Notes under the pieces: model-generated
What the model was told of the DNA's origin: nothing
Seen by the model: the letters and a program-made list of their open reading frames with translations, nothing else
Database searches by the model: none
Origin: CAZVYN01 sp964631125
Lineage (GTDB): Bacteria > Eisenbacteria > RBG-16-71-46 > CAIMUX01
Length of the DNA: 46,870 bases
Direction of reading: 5' to 3'
Assembly: GCA_964631125.1 (NCBI GenBank)
Contig: CAZVYN010000028.1
Location: 1-46,870 of the forward strand
Position numbers and translations under genes: made by a program
Shown: piece by piece, positions 33,552-41,084 of the stretch
Numbering within the stretch: position 1 is the stretch's first letter
Layout of the letters: every line of letters starts with the position of its first letter

Positions 33552-36071
33552 ATGACGCGCCGACTGGCGCCGCTCGATCGCCTTTCCGACTGCTCCCTTC
33601 CTCCTCGCGGCCTGAGCCAGGCCGACGCCGCGCGCAGTCTCGCGCTCCATGGGCCCAATCAGATTCTCGAGCGCACGAGCCATCCGTGGCTCGCCTTGCT
33701 CGAAGACACCGCCAAGGATCCGATGATCTGGTTCTTCGGCGGCACGGCCGCGCTCTACGGCCTGGTCGGGCGGACGACGGAGGCCTGGACGCTCCTCGGC
33801 GCGATCGCTCCGCTGCTGGGAATGGATGTCTATCTCCATCGCCGGACGAACGCGTCGACGCGCAGCTTGGCGTCGCGGTTGGCGACCTCGGCTCGGGTCC
33901 TACGCGACGGAATCGAGCAGGAGATCCCCGCGGAACAGGTGGTTCCGGGTGACCTGGTCATCCTGAGACCGGGCGAGCCTCTGCCCGCCGACGGCGTGCT
34001 CCTGGCGGGAGCGGAGATCCAGGTGGAAGAGTCCGCGCTGACCGGCGAGGCGTATCCGGTGCGCAAGAGACCGCTCTCGGGCGACGCGCCGATGCAACTC
34101 GAGATCGACGAGGCGCACTGGTTGTTGGCCGGAACTCGATTGTTGACGGGCGAAGCGCGCTTCCGAGTCGTCTTCACCGGGAGAGAGACCCTCTACGCCG
34201 AGATCGTCCGTTCCGCCACCGGGAGCGCGCACGAGATCACGCCGCTGCAAGCCGCGATCCACCGACTGGTGATGGTCTTGATGGTCGGCGCGATCGCCCT
34301 CTGCTTGTTGCTCGCCGGGATCCGCTTGATGCAGGGGCACGGTTGGCTGGACGCGCTGGTGAACGCCGTGACGCTGGCGACCGCCGCGATCCCCGAAGAG
34401 TTTCCGGTCGTGTTCACGTTCTTCTTGGGCGTCGGGGTCTACCGGTTGGCGAAGCGGCAGGCGCTCGTGCGCAAGGCGGTCACGGTCGAGAACATCGGGC
34501 GCGTCACGGCAATCTGCACCGACAAGACCGGAACCGTGACCGAGGGCCGCCTGACTTTGGCGCACCTCCATCCCTCCGAGCCCGGCGGCGAAGATCAACT
34601 CGTTCGCTGGGGCGCCCTGGCCTCCCGCGCGGAGAGCGGGGATCCCTTGGATGAAGCGGTGCTGCGAGCGGTCACGGAGACCCATCAGTCGCTCGCCGAC
34701 GCGGAACGACTCGCGACGTTTCCTTTCACCGAGGATCGCAAGCGAGAGACGGCCGTCGTGCGGTTTCCCGATGGCGTGGATTGGGCCGTGACGAAAGGGG
34801 CGCCGGAGACGATCCTGCCGCTGACCGAGCTGGGCGAGTCCGAGCGCGAGAAGTGGCTGCGCGAAGTGATCGGCCTGTCGGATGACGCACACAAGGTGGT
34901 CGCGGTCGCCGCGAGTCGCCAGGCGCCGGGAGCTGAGCTGACCGAAGAGCCGTCTCGAGCTCTCCGCTTCGTCGGCCTCATCGCCTTCGAGGATCCGATC
35001 CGGCCCGGCGTGATCGAGGCGGTGCGCGAGTGCCGGGCGGCCGGAATCCTCACGATCATGGTGACGGGAGATCATCCCTCCACGGCCGTCGCAGTGGCGC
35101 GCGAAGTCGGACTGGGCGGAGATCAGCCTCGCGTCATCTCCGGCGACGAACTCGAAGTGCTGGTCGCGGCGGGGCGGAGTTCGGATCTGAGATCGGTCGA
35201 TGTCGTGGCACGCGCCACACCCGCTCAAAAAGTTCTGTTGGTCCGAGGGCTGAAGAGTCTGGGCGAGATCGTCGCCGTGACCGGTGACGGCGTGAATGAC
35301 GTCCCGGCGCTCCAGGCCGCCGACATCGGATTGGCCATGGGCGGACGCGGCACGCAGAGCGCGCGCGAGGCGGCGTCGATCGTCCTGCTCGACGACAACT
35401 TCCGCACGATCGTCGGCGCCATCGCCGAGGGCCGGCAGTTGTTCCGCAATCTGCAGACGAGCTTCGCGTACCTGCTTCTCATCCATCTTCCGTTCGTGCT
35501 GACGGCGGCGGTGATCCCGCTCCTCGGTTTTCCGCCGTTGTACCTGCCGGTGCACGTGGTCTGGCTGGAGATGATCATCCATCCGACGGCGATGTTGGTC
35601 TTCCAGGACCTGCCCTCGCGCGGTGGGCTCACCGCCGTCGAGCCGCGAGCAGGCGCGAAGTTCTTCGGTTCGGCCCAGTGGGCTGCGATCGTCGTGACCG
35701 GACTACTCGCGACGGCCGCGGTGTCGCTCGGCTATTTGCGCGGCATCGCGCCCGGGGCCACCCCCGAGCATGGTCGTTCGATCGCGATGGCCACCCTGAC
35801 CTCCTTCAGCGTCGCCACGACCGTCGTGCTGGCCGGATTGAGGACGCGCATGGCGCGGCTCGTCTGCCTCGGGGCGGCGGGTCTGTCGCTGCTGCTGATC
35901 CAGACGCCAGCGCTGAGTCGACTCATCCATCTGGAGCCGCTGCACTGGGACGATTGGTTGCTGGCGGTCGGGAGCGCCTCGGCGATCGCGTGCGCGCCGC
36001 TGCTCTTTCGGCGGGCCGGCTACTCCGGTCGGGGGAGCACGGCGCGCCCACGAGTGAGTTCCTCGTCGTAA
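33552..36071 (+). CDS. P2-type cation-transporting ATPase (Ca2+-ATPase-like)
   Basis: The 839-residue pump has an actuator domain with LTGEAYPV, helix M4 with AAIPEEFPVVFTFFLGVG, phosphorylated D324 in CTDKTGTVTEGR, KGAPE in the nucleotide domain, MVTGDHPSTA and GDGVNDVPAL. Helices M5-M10 follow. P2 pumps of this type carry Ca2+, Mg2+, Mn2+ or monovalent cations. The M4 sequence PEEFP differs from PEGLP of SERCA, so the ion cannot be named. The start codon is ATG 33552 with a weak ribosome site. Its place 28 bp after phoU suggests co-expression under phosphate control, perhaps to balance cations taken up with phosphate. The last 52 bases overlap the convergent HD gene. Confidence 0.88.
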   Translation: MTRRLAPLDRLSDCSLPPRGLSQADAARSLALHGPNQILERTSHPWLALLEDTAKDPMIWFFGGTAALYGLVGRTTEAWTLLGAIAPLLGMDVYLHRRTNASTRSLASRLATSARVLRDGIEQEIPAEQVVPGDLVILRPGEPLPADGVLLAGAEIQVEESALTGEAYPVRKRPLSGDAPMQLEIDEAHWLLAGTRLLTGEARFRVVFTGRETLYAEIVRSATGSAHEITPLQAAIHRLVMVLMVGAIALCLLLAGIRLMQGHGWLDALVNAVTLATAAIPEEFPVVFTFFLGVGVYRLAKRQALVRKAVTVENIGRVTAICTDKTGTVTEGRLTLAHLHPSEPGGEDQLVRWGALASRAESGDPLDEAVLRAVTETHQSLADAERLATFPFTEDRKRETAVVRFPDGVDWAVTKGAPETILPLTELGESEREKWLREVIGLSDDAHKVVAVAASRQAPGAELTEEPSRALRFVGLIAFEDPIRPGVIEAVRECRAAGILTIMVTGDHPSTAVAVAREVGLGGDQPRVISGDELEVLVAAGRSSDLRSVDVVARATPAQKVLLVRGLKSLGEIVAVTGDGVNDVPALQAADIGLAMGGRGTQSAREAASIVLLDDNFRTIVGAIAEGRQLFRNLQTSFAYLLLIHLPFVLTAAVIPLLGFPPLYLPVHVVWLEMIIHPTAMLVFQDLPSRGGLTAVEPRAGAKFFGSAQWAAIVVTGLLATAAVSLGYLRGIAPGATPEHGRSIAMATLTSFSVATTVVLAGLRTRMARLVCLGAAGLSLLLIQTPALSRLIHLEPLHWDDWLLAVGSASAIACAPLLFRRAGYSGRGSTARPRVSSSS

Positions 36072-36568
36072 CAGCGCTCGAGCTGCGCGTTGACGCCGCG
36101 ACAGCCACTCACCACCCGTTCGGTCCAGTCCAAGTACTCGCGGCGGCGCTCGGTCGACCACTCGGCCGGCGGATTGTCGGTGACGCCGCGGACGTTGGAG
36201 ATCTTGTCGCCCAGCTTGATCTGTTTCCCGGCGTTCGAGAGCGTCGGCGCGTGCTCGATCTGCCGGAGCTTCCGCTCCGCCTTGGGCAGGCTCTTGTCGT
36301 CGGTCACTTCCTCGACCAGCCGGCGCACCGCGGGACCGAACTCAGCGTCGAGCTCCTCTCGTGTCGTGCGCGTGTCCTCCAGCGTGTCATGCAGCAACGC
36401 CGCCACGAGGGTTGTGACCTCGGAAACCCCGCCGACATTCGCCAAGACGTTCGCCACGTCGATGGGATGGTTGATATAGGGAGACAACTCGACGTCCTTG
36501 CGCCGCTGATTCCGATGTTTCTCCGCGGAGAATGCGAGAGCTCGAAGGAGCAGTGCGAGGTCGTTCAA
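36020..36568 (-). CDS. HD-domain phosphohydrolase (MESH1/SpoT hydrolase-like)
   Basis: The protein homology begins at LNDLALLLRALAFSAEKH, so the start is placed at TTG 36568, preceded by a GGGGGG tract on the minus strand. No ATG fits. The 182-residue product has the HD metal ligands in order: H in KHRNQRRKD, H in YINHPID, HD in LLHDTLEDT and D in KLGDKISNV. This pattern and size match the small stand-alone (p)ppGpp hydrolase-like family rather than full RelA/SpoT, which also carries synthetase, TGS and ACT domains. Activity on (p)ppGpp or NADPH is inferred. It is convergent with, and overlaps by 52 bp, the cation ATPase. It diverges from the AAA ATPase gene across 185 bp. Confidence 0.82.
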   Translation of the reverse strand: MNDLALLLRALAFSAEKHRNQRRKDVELSPYINHPIDVANVLANVGGVSEVTTLVAALLHDTLEDTRTTREELDAEFGPAVRRLVEEVTDDKSLPKAERKLRQIEHAPTLSNAGKQIKLGDKISNVRGVTDNPPAEWSTERRREYLDWTERVVSGCRGVNAQLERCYDEELTRGRAVLPRPE

Positions 36569-36718
36569 TTTACCCCCCGGAGGCCGGCCGCGATGTTGTT
36601 CGAGAGTGCGAAGAGTACCGCGCTGCTCGGGCTGACGCGCCCGATGATCTCGAGTCCCGGAACGGACCGACGGAAGTCCGAACCTGAGGCTTCGCTGGAG
36701 GCATGGCTCACGTCGTCC

Positions 36719-36747
36719 TTGCAAATTTGCCACGTCATGGTCAATAT
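36719..36747 (+). promoter_or_regulatory. possible promoter for a leaderless AAA ATPase mRNA
   Basis: TTGCAA (36719-36724) and CAATAT (36742-36747) are separated by 17 bases in the most AT-rich part of the 185-bp divergent spacer. The hexamers match sigma-70 consensus at four and three positions respectively, so the evidence is modest. The ATG at 36754 would fall at about +1, and no ribosome site precedes it, which together hint at a leaderless transcript. An ATG at 36703, upstream of these boxes, is the alternative start. Confidence 0.25.
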
Positions 36748-36753
36748 CCCACC

Positions 36754-38025
36754 ATGTTCCGGCGATATATCGACACGAAGCTCTCGGCCGCACTGGGTGA
36801 CACGCGGGTCGTCTTGCTGCACGGCGCGCGCCAGACCGGGAAGAGCACCCTCGCCAGACAGATCGCCGAGAGGGAAAGGCGCGAGTACCTCACGCTCGAC
36901 GACCCGGCGATCTTGGGAGTCGCGCGCTCGGACCCCTGGGCGCTGGTCGAGCGGGCGGGCGAAGGGATCGTGATCGACGAGGTCCAACTCGCGCCTCAAT
37001 TGTTCCCCGCGATCAAGCGTGCCGTGGATCAGGACAATCGGCCGGGGCGATTCCTCCTCACCGGCTCAGCGAATCTGTTCTTGCTACCGAACCTCTCCGA
37101 GTCGCTCGCGGGACGGATCGAGATTCTCACCCTCCATCCGCTCTCTCAATCTGAACTGGCGTCCCCGCAAGGAGGGCGCCCGCGGGCCGAGAGCCGCGGC
37201 GCCGACGAGAACAACTTCGTCGAAGCCCTCTTCTCTGCCGACCCGTGGACGATGGGACGTACGGACGAGCCTCGCGAGGCTGTCTGCCGGCGAGTGATCG
37301 GCGGCGGTTTTCCTGAGGCGGTCGGGCGCGAGGGCGCCCGTCGTGACGCTTGGTTCGGGAGTTACGTCACCACGCTGCTGCAACGCGACGTCCGGGACCT
37401 CATGCAGATCGAAGGTCTGACCGAGCTGCCGCGGCTCCTCTCGTTGCTCGCCGCGCGGTCGAGCGCGCTGCTCAATGCCTCCGAGATCGCGCGAGCGCTC
37501 GGCCTCCCCAACTCCACCGTGCGACGGTACCTCGCGCTGTTGGAGGCCCTGTTCCTGTTCCAGCCCCTCCCCGCCTGGTCGACCAATTTTGGGAAGCGTC
37601 TGGTGAAGTCGCCCAAGGCCCACCTGCTCGACTCGGGCCTCGCTGCGCATCTGCGCGGAGAGACAGACGCGCGCGCACTGGCGCACTCCTCTAGTCTAGG
37701 ACCCCTGCTGGAGAGCTTCGTCGTCCTGGAGCTACGGAAGTTGCTCACATGGAGTCGGATGGCCGCGCTGCCATACCACTTCCGGACCACGACCGGCCGC
37801 GAGGTGGATGTCGTCCTGGAGAGCCCGGACCAGCGCGTGGTGGGGATCGAAGTGAAGGCCGCATCCAACGTAGGCCCGGGTGACTTCTCCGGGCTACAGG
37901 CGTTGCGAGAGGCTGCGGGAGAGAAGTTCGTCCGCGGCGCCGTTCTCTACCTCGGAGAGCAGCGCCTACCGTATGGCGACGGGATGTGGGCGCTCCCGAT
38001 TTCGACCCTGTGGCGCCCGCAGTGA
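36754..38025 (+). CDS. AAA ATPase with DUF4143 C-terminal domain
   Basis: The 423-residue protein begins MFRRYIDTKL, the usual start of this family; an in-frame ATG 51 bases earlier lacks similarity. It has Walker A GARQTGKST (about 25-33), Walker B VIDEVQLAP, a sensor strand FLLTGSANLF, the GGFPEAVGR segment, and the DUF4143 part. The latter holds a winged-helix stretch (LNASEIARALGLPNSTVRRYL) and a nuclease-like strand pattern (TTGREVDVVLE...VGIEVKAAS). These ATPases are widespread and poorly understood; they are often patchily distributed and probably horizontally transferred. Base composition at the 5-prime end is lower in GC than in its neighbours. No partner gene is evident. Confidence 0.88.
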   Translation: MFRRYIDTKLSAALGDTRVVLLHGARQTGKSTLARQIAERERREYLTLDDPAILGVARSDPWALVERAGEGIVIDEVQLAPQLFPAIKRAVDQDNRPGRFLLTGSANLFLLPNLSESLAGRIEILTLHPLSQSELASPQGGRPRAESRGADENNFVEALFSADPWTMGRTDEPREAVCRRVIGGGFPEAVGREGARRDAWFGSYVTTLLQRDVRDLMQIEGLTELPRLLSLLAARSSALLNASEIARALGLPNSTVRRYLALLEALFLFQPLPAWSTNFGKRLVKSPKAHLLDSGLAAHLRGETDARALAHSSSLGPLLESFVVLELRKLLTWSRMAALPYHFRTTTGREVDVVLESPDQRVVGIEVKAASNVGPGDFSGLQALREAAGEKFVRGAVLYLGEQRLPYGDGMWALPISTLWRPQ

Positions 38026-38086
38026 GACGCGTTGACAGCCGGGGACGTGGGACGCAACCTGTCGGCGCGAGAAGGGAGGCAACAGC

Positions 38087-38527
38087 ATGTTGAGTTGGAT
38101 CCTCGTTGGGGTCGGACTCGTCCTCATCCTGTTGGAAGTGCTCATGGGAGCGGCGTTGGGGTTCGACTTCGTGCTCCTCGGATCGGCGATCGCCCTCGGG
38201 GGTGGACTCGGTCTCGTCTTCGAGTCGCAACCGCTCGGGTTGGCGGCTTCGGGAGTCTTGGCGTTGCTCTACCTGGGGATCGGGCGTCGCTTCGTCCGCA
38301 GTCGATTCAAGGGGCGGAGCGTGCGGAGCAACGTAGACGCGGTGCTCGGCGCGCATGGGACGGTGGTCAACGCGGTCGGATGGCGGAAGCCAGGTCTCGT
38401 GCGGGTGAACAGCGAGGAGTGGCGCGCGGAAGTCGGCGACTCCGGCGTGGCCGAACTGGCCCCCGGTCAAGAGATCGCCGTGGAGCGGGTCGAAGGTGTC
38501 ACACTGATCGTGCGGAGAGCCACATGA
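38087..38527 (+). CDS. NfeD-like membrane protein
   Basis: The ATG at 38087 follows GGGAGG. The 146-residue protein has two or three hydrophobic segments (about 2-20, 22-38, 48-64). A C-terminal OB-fold-like domain of about 65 residues begins GAHGTVVNAVGW, with VRVNSEEWRAEV in the middle, the hallmark of short-form NfeD (YbbK/YuaF-like). NfeD proteins pair with SPFH/stomatin proteins in membrane microdomains. Here an SPFH gene follows after the 15-bp repeat array, in the same direction, which supports the identification. It is likely the first gene of a five-gene transcript. Confidence 0.87.
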   Translation: MLSWILVGVGLVLILLEVLMGAALGFDFVLLGSAIALGGGLGLVFESQPLGLAASGVLALLYLGIGRRFVRSRFKGRSVRSNVDAVLGAHGTVVNAVGWRKPGLVRVNSEEWRAEVGDSGVAELAPGQEIAVERVEGVTLIVRRAT

Positions 38528-38531
38528 CGCG

Positions 38532-38760
38532 GTCGCCTCGCGCAGGGTGTTGCGGAGCAGGGTCTCTCGGAGCAGGGTCTCTCGGNNNNNNNNNNNNNNN
38601 NNNNNNNNNNNNNNNNNNNNNNNNNNNNNNNNNNNNNNNNNNNNNNNNNNNNNNNNNNNNNNNNNNNNNNNNNNNNNNNNNNNNNGTCTCTCGGGGAAGT
38701 GTCTCTCGGGGAAGTGTCTCTCGGGGAAGTGTCTCTCGGGGAAGTGTCTCACGGAGGAGT
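38532..38760 (+). repeat. 15-bp minisatellite between nfeD and SPFH gene, containing the assembly gap
   Basis: Starting four bases after the nfeD stop are 15-base units: two degenerate copies (38532-38561), one GTCTCTCGGAGCAGG copy (38562-38576) and a partial copy. After the N block come four identical copies of GTCTCTCGGGGAAGT (38686-38745) and a variant (38746-38760). The variant contains GGAGGAG, which serves as the ribosome site of the SPFH gene at 38767. The units on each side of the gap differ in their last six bases, so at least two unit types exist. True copy number is unknown because of the gap. The unit length is a multiple of three, so a frame reading GSVSR units stays open up to the SPFH ATG. 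Confidence 0.9.
38586..38685. other. assembly gap of 100 N
   Basis: Exactly one hundred undetermined bases lie inside the 15-bp repeat array. A round 100 is the conventional placeholder for a gap of unknown size, and the repeat itself explains why assembly stopped here. Confidence 0.97.
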
Positions 38761-38766
38761 CTCGCG

Positions 38767-39699
38767 ATGAATCAGCTCGGTCCCTCGATGTTCATTCTGG
38801 CGATCCTCGCTTTCCTCCTGTTGATCATCCTGGCGCGTTGCGCCCGCATCGTGACGCAGTACGAAAAGGGCCTGGTCATGCGGCTCGGGAAGTACAACAA
38901 CACGGTCGACCCTGGACTCGTCTTCTTGGCGCCGATCATCGACGACATGATCAAGGTGGACATGCGCGAGCAGGTCATCAACGTCGAGCCGCAGAAGGTG
39001 ATCACGCGCGACAACGTCACGGTGGTCGTCGACGCGGTCATCTACTGCCGCGTGATCGATCCGGTGCGCGCCAAGTTCGAGGTGGCCGACTTCCGACTGG
39101 CCGCGACCACCTTGGCCCAGACGAATCTGAGGAATCTCATCGGCGACAAGACGCTCGACGAGACGTTGGTGGCGCGCGACATGATCAACACCAACCTGCG
39201 GGCGGTGCTCGACGAGGCGACGAACATGTGGGGCGTGAAGGTCACGCGCGTCGAGGTGCAGAAAATCGACCCCCCGGTCGACATCACCGAGGCGATGAGC
39301 CGTCAGATGAAGGCCGAGCGCGACAAGCGGGCCACGATCCTGGAGGCGGAGGGCGAGCGCCAGGGGGCGATCCTCAAGGCCGAGGGCGTGAAGCAGTCGG
39401 AGATCCTGCGAGCCGAGGGGGACGCCCAGGCCAAGATCTTCCGCGCGGAGGGTGAGGCGCGCGCGATCGAACTGGTCTCGACCGCGGCGGAGAAGTACTT
39501 CATGGACCGGGCCCAGACGATGAGGCGACTCGAGGTCACTCAGGCGACGCTCTCGCACAACACCAAGTTCATCGTGCCTTCGAATGCGGACTTGGTCACG
39601 GTGCTGGGGCTAGAATCGAACACGGGTCCACAGGTGTTGCCGTTGCGGACCCAGCGTCCCGAGCCGCCGCTGCCGCCGGGCGGAGCGCAGCACCGCTAA
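38767..39699 (+). CDS. SPFH/stomatin-type protein (QmcA-like)
   Basis: The 310-residue protein starts with ATG 38767 behind GGAGGAG, nine bases away, supplied by the last repeat unit. One membrane helix (about 8-25) is followed by the stomatin domain (VTQYEKGLVMRLGKY, VDMREQVINVEPQKV, TTLAQTNLRNLIGDKTLDE). A long helix of alternating Glu-Ala-Glu repeats comes next (AILKAEGVKQSEILRAEG, about 195-235). A proline-rich tail ends it. It should form membrane-bound oligomers with the NfeD protein encoded upstream. The CBM48 gene begins 15 bp downstream. If translation began earlier, within the repeat array, the protein would gain GSVSR repeats at its N terminus. Confidence 0.92.
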   Translation: MNQLGPSMFILAILAFLLLIILARCARIVTQYEKGLVMRLGKYNNTVDPGLVFLAPIIDDMIKVDMREQVINVEPQKVITRDNVTVVVDAVIYCRVIDPVRAKFEVADFRLAATTLAQTNLRNLIGDKTLDETLVARDMINTNLRAVLDEATNMWGVKVTRVEVQKIDPPVDITEAMSRQMKAERDKRATILEAEGERQGAILKAEGVKQSEILRAEGDAQAKIFRAEGEARAIELVSTAAEKYFMDRAQTMRRLEVTQATLSHNTKFIVPSNADLVTVLGLESNTGPQVLPLRTQRPEPPLPPGGAQHR

Positions 39700-39714
39700 C
39701 GCAGGAGGCGGTCG

Positions 39715-40041
39715 ATGATCGAGATCCTCGGATCGGGATGGGTGCGCTTCCGCTTCGAAGAGGCGACCGATTCGACCGCGTTCTTGGTCGGCGACTTCAA
39801 CGATTGGGACGAGACGTCGCACCCGATGGCCCGACAGGACGACGGCGGGCACGTCGCGCTCCTGCATCTCGAACCGGGGAGCTACGAGTTCAAATACAAG
39901 ACCGGCTCGCTCTGGTTCAACGACCGCGCGGCGCACGAGTACGCGCGCAACCCCTGGGGGAGTGAGAACTCCGTCGTCACCGTGCCGATCGATCCGCTCG
40001 GCGCGACCGACGCCACGCCGCCGCCTTTGCCCCCGCAGTAG
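39715..40041 (+). CDS. stand-alone CBM48 / AMPK-glycogen-binding-like domain protein
   Basis: The 108-residue protein follows AGGAGG and consists of one isoamylase-N/CBM48 Ig-like domain. It has FLVGDFNDWDE (about 24-34), the hallmark turn of glycogen- and starch-binding modules, then HLEPGSYEFKYKTG and the closing strand after RNPWGSENSVV. A Pro-rich tail ends it. The domain usually sits in front of a catalytic domain (branching enzyme, isoamylase, AMPK beta, or the Fes-type esterases). Here it is a separate gene 11 bp before an esterase gene, so the two products may act as a complex equivalent to a Fes-like fusion. There is no signal peptide, so it is cytoplasmic. Confidence 0.85.
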   Translation: MIEILGSGWVRFRFEEATDSTAFLVGDFNDWDETSHPMARQDDGGHVALLHLEPGSYEFKYKTGSLWFNDRAAHEYARNPWGSENSVVTVPIDPLGATDATPPPLPPQ

Positions 40042-40052
40042 TCAGGACGCCT

Positions 40053-41084
40053 GTGCTGCAAGGCCGCATCGACACGCACCTCCTGCCGAGCGACGTACTG
40101 CGGGGCAATCCGCTCGGCGATCCCACGACGCGCGAACTGGTCGTCTACGTCCCTCCGGGGGTCGACCCGGAGCAACGCCTGCCGATCGTACTCTGCCTCT
40201 CGGGTTTCACCGGCGCGGGCTTCATGATGCTGAACCGGAGCGCCTGGGCCCCGAGTCTGCCGGAACGATTCGAGGCGCTCCTGAGCAAGAGATCGGCGCA
40301 GGCGTCGGCCGAAGAGACCGTGCAGCCGATGCTCCTGGTCATGCCCGACTGTTTCACGCGGTATGGCGGGAGTCAGTTCGTCGACTCCGATGCCACGGGG
40401 CGCTACGAGACCTATCTCTTGGCGGAAGTCCTTCCGTTCGTCCGCCGGAGCTACCCGACCATCGAAGGCCCGCCCGGTGTCGGCGTGATGGGCAAGTCGA
40501 GCGGCGGGTTCGGCGCGATCCGACTCGGCATGTTGCACCCGGACGTCTTCTCCGCGATCGCCTGTCACAGCGGCGACATGTACTTCGAGTACGGCTATCT
40601 GCCCGACTTCCCGAAGACGGCGCGCACGCTCGACCAGCGCGGCGGACTGGAGCGGTTCCTCGCGTGGTTCGACGGGATGCCGCGCAAGACGAACGAGGCG
40701 ATGACCGCGCTCAACATCGTCGCGATGGCGTCGTGCTACTCGCCCGCCGCGAATGCGCCGCTCCGTTTCGAACTCCCCTTCGATCCGAAGACCGGTCGGA
40801 TCCGCGAGGAAGTCTGGGCGCGGTGGCTGACCTTCGATCCGGTGCGAATGATCGACCAACATGCCGACGCGCTGCGACGCGCGCGGCTCGTCTTTCTCGA
40901 CTGCGGATTGCGGGATGAGTTCCATCTGCAGTGGGGGGCGCGGATCCTCGCGGCGCGGCTGCGCGAATTGGGGATCGAGCATCTCCACGAAGAGTTCGAC
41001 GATGGGCACATGGGGATCGCCTACCGCTACGACCGCTCCCTCACGCTGCTCTCCCGAGCGTTGGCGTCGGCGCCTCCGGCGTGA
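40053..41084 (+). CDS. alpha/beta-hydrolase esterase (esterase D / enterochelin esterase-like)
   Basis: The 343-residue protein starts with GTG 40053 (weak AGGA seven bases upstream). It matches the putative esterase family PF00756. Features are RELVVYVPPGVD, LCLSGFTGAG for the oxyanion-hole region, the nucleophile S149 in the elbow MGKSSGGFGA, a likely acid aspartate in FLDCGLRDEF, and histidine in FDDGHMGIAYRYDRSL. Relatives hydrolyse S-formylglutathione, siderophore esters, mycolyl or acetyl esters; the substrate is not predictable here. Its stop overlaps the next gene as GTGA. With the CBM48 gene just upstream, a carbohydrate ester or surface-sugar acyl group is a reasonable guess. Confidence 0.88.
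   Translation: MLQGRIDTHLLPSDVLRGNPLGDPTTRELVVYVPPGVDPEQRLPIVLCLSGFTGAGFMMLNRSAWAPSLPERFEALLSKRSAQASAEETVQPMLLVMPDCFTRYGGSQFVDSDATGRYETYLLAEVLPFVRRSYPTIEGPPGVGVMGKSSGGFGAIRLGMLHPDVFSAIACHSGDMYFEYGYLPDFPKTARTLDQRGGLERFLAWFDGMPRKTNEAMTALNIVAMASCYSPAANAPLRFELPFDPKTGRIREEVWARWLTFDPVRMIDQHADALRRARLVFLDCGLRDEFHLQWGARILAARLRELGIEHLHEEFDDGHMGIAYRYDRSLTLLSRALASAPPA

Noticed and set aside
33900..35582. A 560-codon minus-strand frame within the cation ATPase gene
   Set aside because: No domain and shadow-like composition. The plus-strand P-type ATPase motifs are complete.
38532..38760. CRISPR-like array
   Set aside because: The 15-bp units are directly adjacent with no spacers, and there are no cas genes. 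It is a minisatellite.
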